Shown: in pieces, positions 1-6,622 of the stretch | Numbering within the stretch: position 1 is the first letter of the stretch | Layout: every line of letters starts with the position of its first letter | NCBI GenBank assembly: GCA_964394205.1 | Contig: CAYMVS010000049.1 | Location: 1-17,147 of the forward strand | Source: HGM05190 sp964394205 | GTDB lineage: Bacteria; Bacteroidota; Bacteroidia; Bacteroidales; Muribaculaceae | Reading direction: 5' to 3' | Length of the DNA stretch: 17,147 nt | The notes under the pieces: generated by a model | Databases searched by the model: none | Told to the model about the DNA's origin: nothing | Seen by the model: the letters and a program-made list of their open reading frames with translations, nothing else | Translations under genes and position numbers: made by a program

Positions 1-105
1 TGTCATTGGATTAATATTACCCCTACCATCTACATTACGTTTTAGAGGAAAGTTAATCAAATTTTTTATTCTCCAAAATTATAACGTCTGTTATGTTGAA
101 ATGTT
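1..105. other. AT-rich intergenic stretch at left edge
   Basis: This is the AT-rich 3' flank of the DUF3800 gene. A small inverted repeat (ATAAC at 81-85, GTTAT at 90-94, loop GTCT) lies just past the stop codon. It is too short, and has no good T-run after it on the minus strand, to call a terminator. No open frame of useful length is seen. Confidence 0.4.
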
Positions 106-876
106 TTAATGTGGAATCACTTTTTGCCCCAAAAGTCGCCCGTTATCAGAGAATATATTGTGCTTAAATGCTTCGTATGCGGGATTTTCTCTTTCAGGAT
201 GTAAAAGATGTATAGTTATCGGATATGCTATGAGGTCAGCAATCTGCAACCCTATGATATTATCTTTCTTTGCCTTAAAATTGAATTTACTTATTCGACT
301 ACGAAACCTATCAACTTTAACCCATTTTGTTCCATTATTTCTCAGCCCATTGTAATAGTTCAGAAGTTTTTTATCCTCTTTTTTGCCACGTTCTTCTACG
401 GTAACCGTAATATGTGGATTAGGAGCATCATTATTATCTACGCTAAAAATACTCCGTTCCAAGAGATATGCCAATGATAAGCCATAAACATCACTTTCCT
501 CTCCACGAACACAAAACTTATTTAACTGCTCTTTCAGAATTGTGCAACTGACAATCACATATACATCATGCTGTTGTAATATGTCAGTTATGCCTTGTAG
601 GAATGTTCGCCTTAATTCTGCATCTCGAAGTACCTTAAAATCATCTTTCCATTTACGCAAGTCCACTGAATGTATTACAACTTTTTTATTACCAAAAATT
701 TGCATTTTTAAGTTATTAAATGCAGAATTTAAGGCATTAAGGTTCTTTTCTGGAACGAGTATGCCACACAATGTGAATATCGGGAAATTAGGGTCATAAT
801 GTTCTAAATTTTGGTCTCCACATTCATCTATATAGAGATAATATTTTGTTTTATCTTCTCTTCCTATTTCTTCCAT
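106..876 (-). CDS. DUF3800 domain-containing protein
   Basis: The protein is 256 aa from the chosen start. It matches the DUF3800 family: an N-terminal strand with the acidic motif YLYIDECGD (D17, E18, D21), a middle helical part, and a C-terminal GLQIADLIAYPI segment with D214. DUF3800 proteins are thought to have an RNase H-like acidic core and are common in accessory and defence-associated regions; their biochemical role is not settled, so no reaction is assigned. The frame stays open to an ATG at 951. I prefer the ATG at 876 because a close promoter match (885-916) lies between the two and would exclude the upstream start, and because family members start just before the YIDE motif. The gene is much more AT-rich than everything from 1412 onward, which suggests horizontal acquisition. 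No partner gene is visible within the window. Confidence 0.82.
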   Translation of the reverse strand: MEEIGREDKTKYYLYIDECGDQNLEHYDPNFPIFTLCGILVPEKNLNALNSAFNNLKMQIFGNKKVVIHSVDLRKWKDDFKVLRDAELRRTFLQGITDILQQHDVYVIVSCTILKEQLNKFCVRGEESDVYGLSLAYLLERSIFSVDNNDAPNPHITVTVEERGKKEDKKLLNYYNGLRNNGTKWVKVDRFRSRISKFNFKAKKDNIIGLQIADLIAYPITIHLLHPERENPAYEAFKHNIFSDNGRLLGQKVIPH

Positions 877-884
877 TCTGTCTG

Positions 885-916
885 CAAAAATACAAAAAAC
901 TTTTTGACATGGCAAA
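885..916 (-). promoter_or_regulatory. Bacteroidetes-type promoter for the DUF3800 gene
   Basis: Read on the minus strand, TTTG (916-913) is followed after exactly 20 bases by TATTTTTG (892-885). This fits the Bacteroidetes -33/-7 pattern TTTG-N19-21-TAnnTTTG. Transcription would start near 879-882, only a few bases before the ATG at 876, so the mRNA would be almost leaderless. This is inferred from sequence only. Confidence 0.55.
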
Positions 917-945
917 GCCCCGGCTTGGGTAAAGTCGAGGCTTTG
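913..945. other. imperfect hairpin upstream of the DUF3800 gene
   Basis: Positions 913-926 pair with 932-945 across a 5-base loop. CAAAGCC and GGCTTTG form the ends, with one mismatch and one G-T pair inside. The left arm includes the -33 box of the DUF3800 promoter. It could be an old terminator stem, since neither side has a convincing T-run, or it could affect the promoter. A second small palindrome (CATGTT 949-954, AACATG 959-964) follows. Confidence 0.4.
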
Positions 946-965
946 TTTCATGTTTTACAACATGT

Positions 966-1003
966 TATAAAAGGAGGGTGCATCAGAATTTTGATACACC
1001 CTC
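966..1003 (-). terminator. intrinsic terminator reading leftward
   Basis: On the minus strand a stem forms between 1003-992 and 985-974 (GAGGGTG...CACCCTC with one internal mismatch and a 6-base loop). It is followed by CCTTTTATAA (973-964 region). This is a typical rho-independent layout. It sits about 410 bases past the DUF4954 stop codon and just before the DUF3800 promoter, so it would insulate the acquired gene from transcription coming from the right. Confidence 0.6.
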
Positions 1004-1051
1004 ATAGCGTCTTCACATCGGCCACATCCGCGTTGCGTTATTGCCGTAGGC

Positions 1052-1380
1052 GGGAGCGGCGACACAGCGCCTGTGTCGAAAGAGCGCCGGGGGCGCGTGA
1101 TCATGTCGAACCCCAGGCGATGCCTTGGCGAGCCTGGGGACAGTGCAAGCCCACAAACCCGGAGCCTCGCGAGAGGCGATGTTATGGTAGCGGCATGGGT
1201 GTTATCTTCCATGCCTGCACCTGTCACGTCGTCAATCTATCTTGCGCGATGAGCCATATCTGCAACCATAACATCGCCTCTCGCGAGGAACCCCATGCTT
1301 GCCAAGGCTTCGCATGGGGTTAGCCATAACCTCGCGCCGCTGGCGCTCTGTCGACGCCGGCACTCTGTCGCCGCCGCGGC
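1052..1380. repeat. two inverted copies of a GC-rich multi-hairpin repeat
   Basis: This non-coding stretch is made of two related units facing each other. The left unit is about 1052-1187 and the right unit about 1266-1380, with a 78-base spacer between them. The inner arms 1165-1187 and 1266-1288 are a perfect 23-bp inverted repeat. Further out both units carry a CCCC...GGGG hairpin (1111-1139 and 1291-1319) and a GCGCC-N3-GGCGC hairpin (1084-1096 and 1334-1346), in the same order relative to the arms. The left unit also has a perfect 8-bp hairpin (1060-1067 with 1071-1078) and about 23 extra bases between hairpin and arm. CCATAAC or its complement recurs at 1266, 1324 and 1181. No good coding frame fits; the open frames across it are low-complexity and differ on each strand. 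It looks like a dispersed REP- or MITE-like family present twice here, but I cannot see other genomic copies. Confidence 0.7.
1192..1215. other. small hairpin in the repeat spacer
   Basis: GGCATGG (1192-1198) pairs with CCATGCC (1209-1215) across a 10-base loop, in the spacer between the two inverted units. It would sit near the tip of the cruciform or long RNA hairpin formed by the 23-bp arms. Confidence 0.4.
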
Positions 1381-1390
1381 AGTTGCCGTT

Positions 1391-1401
1391 GGGGGGGGGG
1401 G
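1391..1401. repeat. run of eleven G residues
   Basis: An uninterrupted G11 tract lies 10 bases past the stop codon of the DUF4954 gene, outside the coding frame. Such tracts are prone to length change in replication and to sequencing error. No effect on a protein is expected at this position. Confidence 0.85.
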
Positions 1402-1411
1402 ATGAGGTGGG

Positions 1412-3382
1412 TCAGGCCAGGCGTGAGGTGATGTCGTCGGCGAGGCGTGTCTTGCTGTCGATGTGGTCAAGGACCATGGTCACAAAGGGGTCTTTCTCAA
1501 ACTCGCCGCGCACCGATGCAAAGTCTTTCATGCGTCGTTTCTCCGAGCCGTCAACGCCAAAGCCCGTTCGCGAGGTGAGCGAGAACTCTTTGGCGGCGTC
1601 GTCGTAGAGCAGGCGGTCGAGCTCTATGACGCTCTTGTGCCAGCGCCCGACGAGCTCCCTGACCTCGGCGGGGGTAACCTGGTCGATGTCGATGCCGCTC
1701 CAGCGTTTGAAGTTTTCCACAACCCATGTCCACTCCATTTCATAGTAGTCGCGGTGCATCTGGTTGAAACGGGCCTCGATCTGCTCAAGGGTGTTGACGC
1801 TCCCCTCGATGATGTCGTGACACAGGCGTGACACCTCGCTCTTGGGGGCGATCATGCCGGCGATGTCGACCCACTCGCCTGCTCCGGCCTGATGTTGGGG
1901 CTTGAGGCGCGCGGCGATGGTCGCTTGGTCAAGCACGTTGGCGCCCTCGAGGCGTTTGATCAGCGAGTTGCCCATAAATTTGTCGATGGCCATGTTGTAG
2001 TAGACCCGCCCTTTGCGCAGGGCGCGCGCCTCGATGGTCATTGACTGGAAGGTGTAGCGGTCGGCCGTCTTGCCCGAGATATTCTCGATAGAGTCGAGCA
2101 GCTCACAGCCGTCCATCATGCGCTTGACGGTGTAGGGGCTCAGCAGGTTGAAGTTGATTGAGTCGAGACGGTCGGGGTCGCGGCGTTTGTCGCGCTTGGG
2201 CCACTTCATGGTGTCGCGTATGGTGCCCACGCTCTTGAGGTTGACGCCGGGCACGAGAAACGTCCGTCCCTTGTTTTCAATGAGATAGGAGAAGGGGAGG
2301 GGGGAGGTATCGGGGTGGCCTACGTGTCGGCCCATAACCAGCGAGAAGGCCCCCACGCGGGCAGGCCACAGGATGTAGCTGTCGGATGTCGTCTTTGAGC
2401 CGCGCTCGACAACCCCCTGGTGGATGGGCCCGAGCTTATACATGTGGTTTGACTGGTTTGAGCCCGACCCGGCGTTGAGGAAGGAGAACATACCGGCGAT
2501 GAGGAGCGACGACTTGTGCATGGTGACCGTGTAGGGGCCGGCAAAGATGGCGCAGGCCTCGCCGTTCTCACAGGCGCAGTTGGCAAAAAACAGGGAGTCG
2601 TGGGCCGAGAAAAGGTGGGTCAGTGAGGATGCCTGGCCAACAAACACGTGGCGCAGCACGACGCCGTCTTCCACCCTCGAGCCGGCGGCGAGTATGAAGC
2701 CGTCGGCAATCACATTGTCGCCCACCTTCACCGGGTCATCGACCGACGATGAGATGGTGCCGTCGGTCAGGTTGGTGGCACCCTCGATGGAGGCATTGTC
2801 GCCAATGTTGACGTCGACAATCACCCCGGTGTTGATCACGCGGGCATTGCGGCCCACACGGCCGCGGTCGCTGCGCACACTCTCGACGTGTGCCGCCACA
2901 ATCTCGCCCAGGCGTTTGGTCAGCTCGGTGCTGTGGCGGTACATGGCCATCATGTAGGCCGTCTGTGCGCTCAGGCGCTCAAACATAGGCACCTCGCGGC
3001 CGCCGGTCTCGTTGAGCACCGATACCTCGGTGCCTATGCCAAAGGTTGCTCCGGGTCGGCAGACCATGCGGTTGACGTTTTCGATGAAGGCGCCGTCGGC
3101 TATGTCGTAATTTGCTATATAGTTGGAGATTGAGGCGATGTAGACATCGTTGCCAACAGTGACGTTGTGCAGCCGGGCGTTGGAGATGCCGGCGTTGAAC
3201 ACCACGCCCCCCTCAAGCTCAAACACGCCGTCGGTCGAGCCCAAGACGATATCACCCGAAAGGGTTACATTGGTGTAGCTGTCGGGATTGAAGTTGTCGC
3301 AGACGCTCACCCTCTGCCAGTCGGCACAGACACAGCCGCGCGAGAGGAGGATGCTGATTTCATTCTCTGATAGTTTTCTCAT
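1412..3382 (-). CDS. DUF4954 family protein
   Basis: The protein is 656 aa and begins MRKLSENEISILLSRG. It is recognised as a member of the DUF4954 family, which occurs in Bacteroidetes. The N-terminal half (roughly residues 25-300) has regularly spaced short hydrophobic strands with G, N and D turns (for example GNDVYIASISNY and GRNARVINTGVIVDVNIG). This is the look of a left-handed beta-helix as in hexapeptide acyltransferases and sugar-nucleotide enzymes. The C-terminal third is helical and charged. No signal peptide is seen, so it is likely cytoplasmic. The function is unknown; a sugar-nucleotide or acyl transfer role is only inference from the fold. The frame extends 200 codons further upstream, but that part is antisense to dut. 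The ATG at 3382 follows the predicted promoter and gives the normal family length. It is transcribed divergently from dut. Confidence 0.9.
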   Translation of the reverse strand: MRKLSENEISILLSRGCVCADWQRVSVCDNFNPDSYTNVTLSGDIVLGSTDGVFELEGGVVFNAGISNARLHNVTVGNDVYIASISNYIANYDIADGAFIENVNRMVCRPGATFGIGTEVSVLNETGGREVPMFERLSAQTAYMMAMYRHSTELTKRLGEIVAAHVESVRSDRGRVGRNARVINTGVIVDVNIGDNASIEGATNLTDGTISSSVDDPVKVGDNVIADGFILAAGSRVEDGVVLRHVFVGQASSLTHLFSAHDSLFFANCACENGEACAIFAGPYTVTMHKSSLLIAGMFSFLNAGSGSNQSNHMYKLGPIHQGVVERGSKTTSDSYILWPARVGAFSLVMGRHVGHPDTSPLPFSYLIENKGRTFLVPGVNLKSVGTIRDTMKWPKRDKRRDPDRLDSINFNLLSPYTVKRMMDGCELLDSIENISGKTADRYTFQSMTIEARALRKGRVYYNMAIDKFMGNSLIKRLEGANVLDQATIAARLKPQHQAGAGEWVDIAGMIAPKSEVSRLCHDIIEGSVNTLEQIEARFNQMHRDYYEMEWTWVVENFKRWSGIDIDQVTPAEVRELVGRWHKSVIELDRLLYDDAAKEFSLTSRTGFGVDGSEKRRMKDFASVRGEFEKDPFVTMVLDHIDSKTRLADDITSRLA

Positions 3383-3385
3383 AAA

Positions 3386-3401
3386 TTGTAGACTTGTAGA
3401 C
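3386..3401. repeat. 8-bp tandem repeat in the DUF4954 leader
   Basis: TTGTAGAC occurs twice back to back (3386-3393, 3394-3401), and degenerate copies follow (TTCTGAAC, TTGTGAAT). It lies in the short leader between the predicted promoter and the ATG at 3382. No function can be assigned. Confidence 0.5.
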
Positions 3402-3432
3402 TTCTGAACTTGTGAATCATTATTTGTCAGTG

Positions 3433-3440
3433 CAAAAGTA
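3433..3440 (-). promoter_or_regulatory. -7 box for the DUF4954 gene
   Basis: Read leftward, this is TACTTTTG, an exact TAnnTTTG box. The expected -33 position (around 3461-3464) reads only TTTT, so the match is partial. Transcription would start near 3427 and give a leader of about 45 bases. Confidence 0.45.
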
Positions 3441-3472
3441 GCAAAAAAATGTGGTAGGTGAAAAAAAATTCT

Positions 3473-3480
3473 TAACTTTG
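3473..3480 (+). promoter_or_regulatory. -7 box for the dut operon
   Basis: TAACTTTG matches TAnnTTTG. The -33 region around 3449-3453 (ATGTG) is a weak match. The predicted start near 3485 leaves a leader of about 68 bases before dut. It lies back to back with the DUF4954 promoter, 32 bases away, so the two would share one control region. Confidence 0.5.
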
Positions 3481-3553
3481 TCTGTTTAAACACACTCGGG
3501 TAGAGACCGTCAGGCTCAAAACGGTCGGCCTGAGCTGTGAAACTGTTGAAATT

Positions 3554-3997
3554 ATGGAAAAATTGAAAGTCAAGATAGTCAACAAATCGCCCAACCCGCT
3601 GCCCTGCTACGAGACCCACTCGTCGGCCGGGATGGATGTGCGCGCATGGCTGACTCGCCCCATGACGCTCAAGCCCGGCGAGCGCGCCCTTATCCCCACC
3701 GGTCTGGCCATTCAGCTGCCCGAGGGGTTTGAATGTCAGATACGTCCCCGCAGCGGGCTGGCGCTCAAGTATGGCGTCACCATACTCAACGCCCCCGGCA
3801 CGGTCGATGCCGACTATCGCGGTGATATCGGCATCATCGTGATCAACACCTCCGACGAGGAGTTTGTCATCAACGGCGGCGACCGCATCTGCCAGATGGT
3901 CATAAAGCGCTATGAACGTGTCGACTGGGAGCCGGTTGACGAGCTTGACAAAACTCGGCGCGGCGAGGGGGGCTTTGGCCACACCGGCCTCGAGTGA
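3554..3997 (+). CDS. dut: dUTP diphosphatase
   Basis: The 147-aa trimeric-type dUTPase hydrolyses dUTP to dUMP and pyrophosphate, keeping uracil out of DNA and supplying dUMP for thymidylate synthesis. All five family motifs are present in order: SAGMDVR (24-30), RPRSGLAL (64-71), GTVDADYRGDI (82-92, with the water-activating D85 and the base-stacking Y88), GDRICQ (109-114), and the C-terminal P-loop-like RRGEGGFGHTG (135-145). The length is normal. The ATG at 3554 places motif 1 at the usual distance. It is the first gene of a rightward array, and the next start codon is 31 bases past its stop. The order dut, TPR, DUF4292, EnvC-like is a familiar Bacteroidales arrangement. Confidence 0.97.
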   Translation: MEKLKVKIVNKSPNPLPCYETHSSAGMDVRAWLTRPMTLKPGERALIPTGLAIQLPEGFECQIRPRSGLALKYGVTILNAPGTVDADYRGDIGIIVINTSDEEFVINGGDRICQMVIKRYERVDWEPVDELDKTRRGEGGFGHTGLE

Positions 3998-4028
3998 ATC
4001 TGTTTAATTGCCTCACACGACAACGACT

Positions 4029-5777
4029 ATGAAATCAAGACCATTCCGACTCGCGGTGCCCCTGTTGCTGGCACTGATGTCGCTGACGGTTATGGGCTCG
4101 AAGAAGCCCGGAAAGGTGACACCCGAGAGTGCCGCCAAAGCTGACTATATGTTTTTGGAGGCGATGTCGCGCTCGGCGGCATCCGACTATGTCACCTATA
4201 TCGAGCTGCTCAGCCGTGCCCACGATCTCAACCCCAACGACACGACGATAGGCTTTTACTCGGGGTTCATGAACCTGCTGTTCACGGCCGGCGACACCAC
4301 CGAGCAGTATCGGATGTACAAACTGATGCGCGACTATGCCCTGGCCAATCCCGACGATTATGTCTCGGCGCGTATTTTTGCCAATGTGGCCGAGAAAGTT
4401 GACCGTGGCGACGACATTATGGCTGTCTGGCAGTTGCTCCACCAACAGTTTCCCAAACGCCCCGATTTCACTTTCGGGTATGCCCAGGCGATGGCCAAGT
4501 TCGGAGGCCCGGCGGGGATCGACAGCGCGTTGTCGCTGCTCGACACTCTCGAGGTTGTGCAGGGGCAGAGCCTGGGGTTGAGCAGCAACAAGATGCGCCT
4601 GCTTATGGGTCGTGGCGACACTCTGGCTGTGGTCGACGAGCTGAAACGGTTGCTCAAGTTTGCACCACAAAGTGTTGAAAACAACATCTTTGCCGGCGAT
4701 GTCTACAGCCTGCTGTCGATGAACGACACCGCCCTTTACTATTATGACCGCGCCTGTCAGATCGACTCGACAAGTGGCGACGCGTTCTACTCGCGGGCCG
4801 CTTTTTACCACGAGATAGGCGACAGCGCCCGCTATGACGAGGAGATTTTCAACGCCCTGGGCAAGTCGTCGCTCGACGTGGATGTGAAGATGGAGATATT
4901 GAAATCCTACGTCGGCGAGATTTATAGGGACTCGATACAGTATAACCGCGTCGGGTCGCTTTTTGACCACATCATCGCCATGCATCCCCACACACCTCAG
5001 CTCCACGCGCTCTATGCAAACTATCTGCTGACGCGGGGCGACTATGCCGAGGCCGCCGTGCAGCAGGGCTTTGCACTCGACATTAGCCCTGAAAACGTCG
5101 ATCAATGGAAAATGCTGATGACCCTTTGGCGCGCGGCCGACGAGCCCGAAAAGGCAATCGAAGCCGGCAAGCAGGCGCTGAAATATTTCCCCGACAATGT
5201 CCAGATCAAGACCGACATGGGGATGCTGTTGGGTCAGAAAGACGATATCAAAGGGGCCCGGCAGTGTTTTGACGAGGTGCTGGAGTCTCTCGGCCCCGGC
5301 GACAATGATATGCGCGCCCTGGTGCTGACATGTATCGGCGATATGTTTACCACCCATCATCAGCCCGACTCGGCCATCGTCTATTATGAACAGTCAGTCG
5401 TCATCGACCCCGAGAATGCGCTCACTCTCAACAATCTCGCCTACATGATGGCCGAGGCCGACGTGGATCTCGACCGGGCGCGCACTCTTGTCGAGAAGTC
5501 GTTGATGATAAAGCCCGACAACACATCGGCGCTTGACACCTACGCCTGGGTGCTTTTCAAGCAGAAAGAGTACAAGCTGGCTAAAACGCAGATTGACAAG
5601 GCGATTGAGCTGACCCCCGAGCTGAGTGCCGAGGTGCTCTCCCATGCCGGCGACATCTATTTCATGAACGGACTGCCCGACGAGGCGGTGGAGCTGTGGA
5701 AGCAGGCCCTTGAGCTGACCCCCGACGACGAGATGCTCAAGCGTAAGGTCAAACATCGCGCATATTTCTTTAAATGA
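4029..5777 (+). CDS. exported tetratricopeptide-repeat protein
   Basis: The protein is 582 aa and begins MKSRPFRLAVPLLLALMSLT, a basic start followed by a hydrophobic stretch that looks like a Sec signal peptide ending near residue 25. There is no lipobox cysteine. The rest is helical TPR repeats from about residue 45 to the end. The clearest are in the C-terminal third (for example ALTLNNLAYMMAEAD, TSALDTYAWVLFKQKEYKLA, AEVLSHAGDIYFMNGLPDEA). It probably serves as a periplasmic scaffold; the partner is unknown. A TTG at 4008 would add seven residues, but the ATG at 4029 starts cleanly at the signal peptide. It overlaps the next gene by ATGA, which indicates coupling to the DUF4292 lipoprotein. 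Its placement before an EnvC-like protein suggests an envelope role, by context only. Confidence 0.9.
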   Translation: MKSRPFRLAVPLLLALMSLTVMGSKKPGKVTPESAAKADYMFLEAMSRSAASDYVTYIELLSRAHDLNPNDTTIGFYSGFMNLLFTAGDTTEQYRMYKLMRDYALANPDDYVSARIFANVAEKVDRGDDIMAVWQLLHQQFPKRPDFTFGYAQAMAKFGGPAGIDSALSLLDTLEVVQGQSLGLSSNKMRLLMGRGDTLAVVDELKRLLKFAPQSVENNIFAGDVYSLLSMNDTALYYYDRACQIDSTSGDAFYSRAAFYHEIGDSARYDEEIFNALGKSSLDVDVKMEILKSYVGEIYRDSIQYNRVGSLFDHIIAMHPHTPQLHALYANYLLTRGDYAEAAVQQGFALDISPENVDQWKMLMTLWRAADEPEKAIEAGKQALKYFPDNVQIKTDMGMLLGQKDDIKGARQCFDEVLESLGPGDNDMRALVLTCIGDMFTTHHQPDSAIVYYEQSVVIDPENALTLNNLAYMMAEADVDLDRARTLVEKSLMIKPDNTSALDTYAWVLFKQKEYKLAKTQIDKAIELTPELSAEVLSHAGDIYFMNGLPDEAVELWKQALELTPDDEMLKRKVKHRAYFFK

Positions 5778-6622
5778 CAATGAAACAAACGATTATAAAC
5801 TTGCTCGTGGCGCTCTTTCTCTCGGCCGGCCTCACCGCTTGTGGCTCGGGACGAAAGGCTGTCGTGCCTGCTGTGGGTGACAGCGCCGTGGCGCGGTCGG
5901 CAAAACATTTTATCCCGACCGACAATAAGGCTGTCAATGAGCTTCTGGCGAGCTATGATGACTCGTGGCACAGTTTTCGCGTGCCGGTCAATATGGCCCT
6001 GAAGTCGCCCAAAGCGGTAGGCGTGTCGGGGCGCCTGACGGTGGTCAATGGCACGGGGCTGAACCTGTCGATACGCACCCTGGGCTTTGAAGTGGCATCG
6101 CTCACGGTGGTTGGCGACTCTATTTTTGCTTACGAGAAACTTGGCAAGCGATGTGTGGCCGAGTCGGTCGGCTCGCTTGTGGCCAACATCGGGGTGTCGA
6201 CCGACGATGCTGTAAGGCTGTTGATGGGCCACCTTTTCATGCTTGACGAGTCAACATTGAGTGAGGCCGACGGGCAGCTGTTGCAGTTGCTTCCGGCCAG
6301 GCAGCCGGCAGGAGCCGGGTATGGATGGATGTTGAGCGTCGACAAAGGGGGCGCCGTTGTGCCCGATGCTTTTGTGGTTGAGGTTGACCAACAGATGGGC
6401 ATGCTGAAGTATGCCGGGTTTGTGGCCTCGCCCGCCGGCCCGGTGGCCAAAACCATTGACCTGCAGGTGGCTACCGGCAAGATGGTTATCACCGGCACGC
6501 TATCGGTCGATTATGGCAAGGCCGAGTGGAACGGCAACTTCAAGGTTGACCGTCCCGCCATGAAGGGCTATCGCCGGGTGACCGGGACTGAACTGTTGCA
6601 AATGTTTAAGACCCTGATGTGA
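5774..6622 (+). CDS. DUF4292 lipoprotein
   Basis: The protein is 282 aa with a lipoprotein signal: a hydrophobic stretch (residues 7-20) ending in the lipobox LTAC, with C23 followed by GSG. It would be lipid-anchored, most likely in the outer membrane. The body is beta-rich with alternating hydrophobic residues (for example VSGRLTVVNGTGLNLSIRTL near residues 79-98), matching the DUF4292 family. A LolA/LolB-like lipid-binding fold has been suggested by general resemblance, but nothing here proves it. The ATG at 5774 overlaps the TPR stop in ATGA; a second ATG at 5780 would shorten it by two residues. Its stop overlaps the next start by one base. It is part of the conserved TPR / DUF4292 / EnvC-like trio, so a role in envelope assembly is likely but unproven. 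Confidence 0.9.
   Translation: MTMKQTIINLLVALFLSAGLTACGSGRKAVVPAVGDSAVARSAKHFIPTDNKAVNELLASYDDSWHSFRVPVNMALKSPKAVGVSGRLTVVNGTGLNLSIRTLGFEVASLTVVGDSIFAYEKLGKRCVAESVGSLVANIGVSTDDAVRLLMGHLFMLDESTLSEADGQLLQLLPARQPAGAGYGWMLSVDKGGAVVPDAFVVEVDQQMGMLKYAGFVASPAGPVAKTIDLQVATGKMVITGTLSVDYGKAEWNGNFKVDRPAMKGYRRVTGTELLQMFKTLM

Noticed and set aside
877..951. Longer start (ATG at 951) for the DUF3800 protein
   Set aside because: It lies upstream of a close promoter match and inside a hairpin, and the extra 25 residues do not resemble the family N-terminus. It is not fully excluded.
811..1323. 170-codon plus-strand frame across the repeat region
   Set aside because: It runs from the antisense of DUF3800 through the terminator and the inverted repeat, and the translation has no domain-like pattern.
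1346..1379. Two adjacent 17-base units starting CTCTGTCG
   Set aside because: They match imperfectly and only twice. Treated as part of the larger repeat, not as a separate tandem array.
1052..1380. CRISPR array or tandem satellite
   Set aside because: There are only two units, in opposite orientation, with no regular spacers and no cas genes.
3505..3532. H-type pseudoknot riboswitch in the dut leader
   Set aside because: Connecting loops of 0 and 1 base are too short for both stems to form together, and no known riboswitch motif is recognised.
3383..3982. A 200-codon upstream extension of the DUF4954 frame
   Set aside because: It is antisense to dut, which has all five dUTPase motifs, and the predicted promoter lies inside the extension. 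The ATG at 3382 gives the family length.
4035..5360. 441-codon open frame antisense to the TPR gene
   Set aside because: GC-rich coding sequence leaves long open frames on the opposite strand. The translation is His/Val/Gln-rich without a recognisable domain, while the plus strand has clear TPR repeats.
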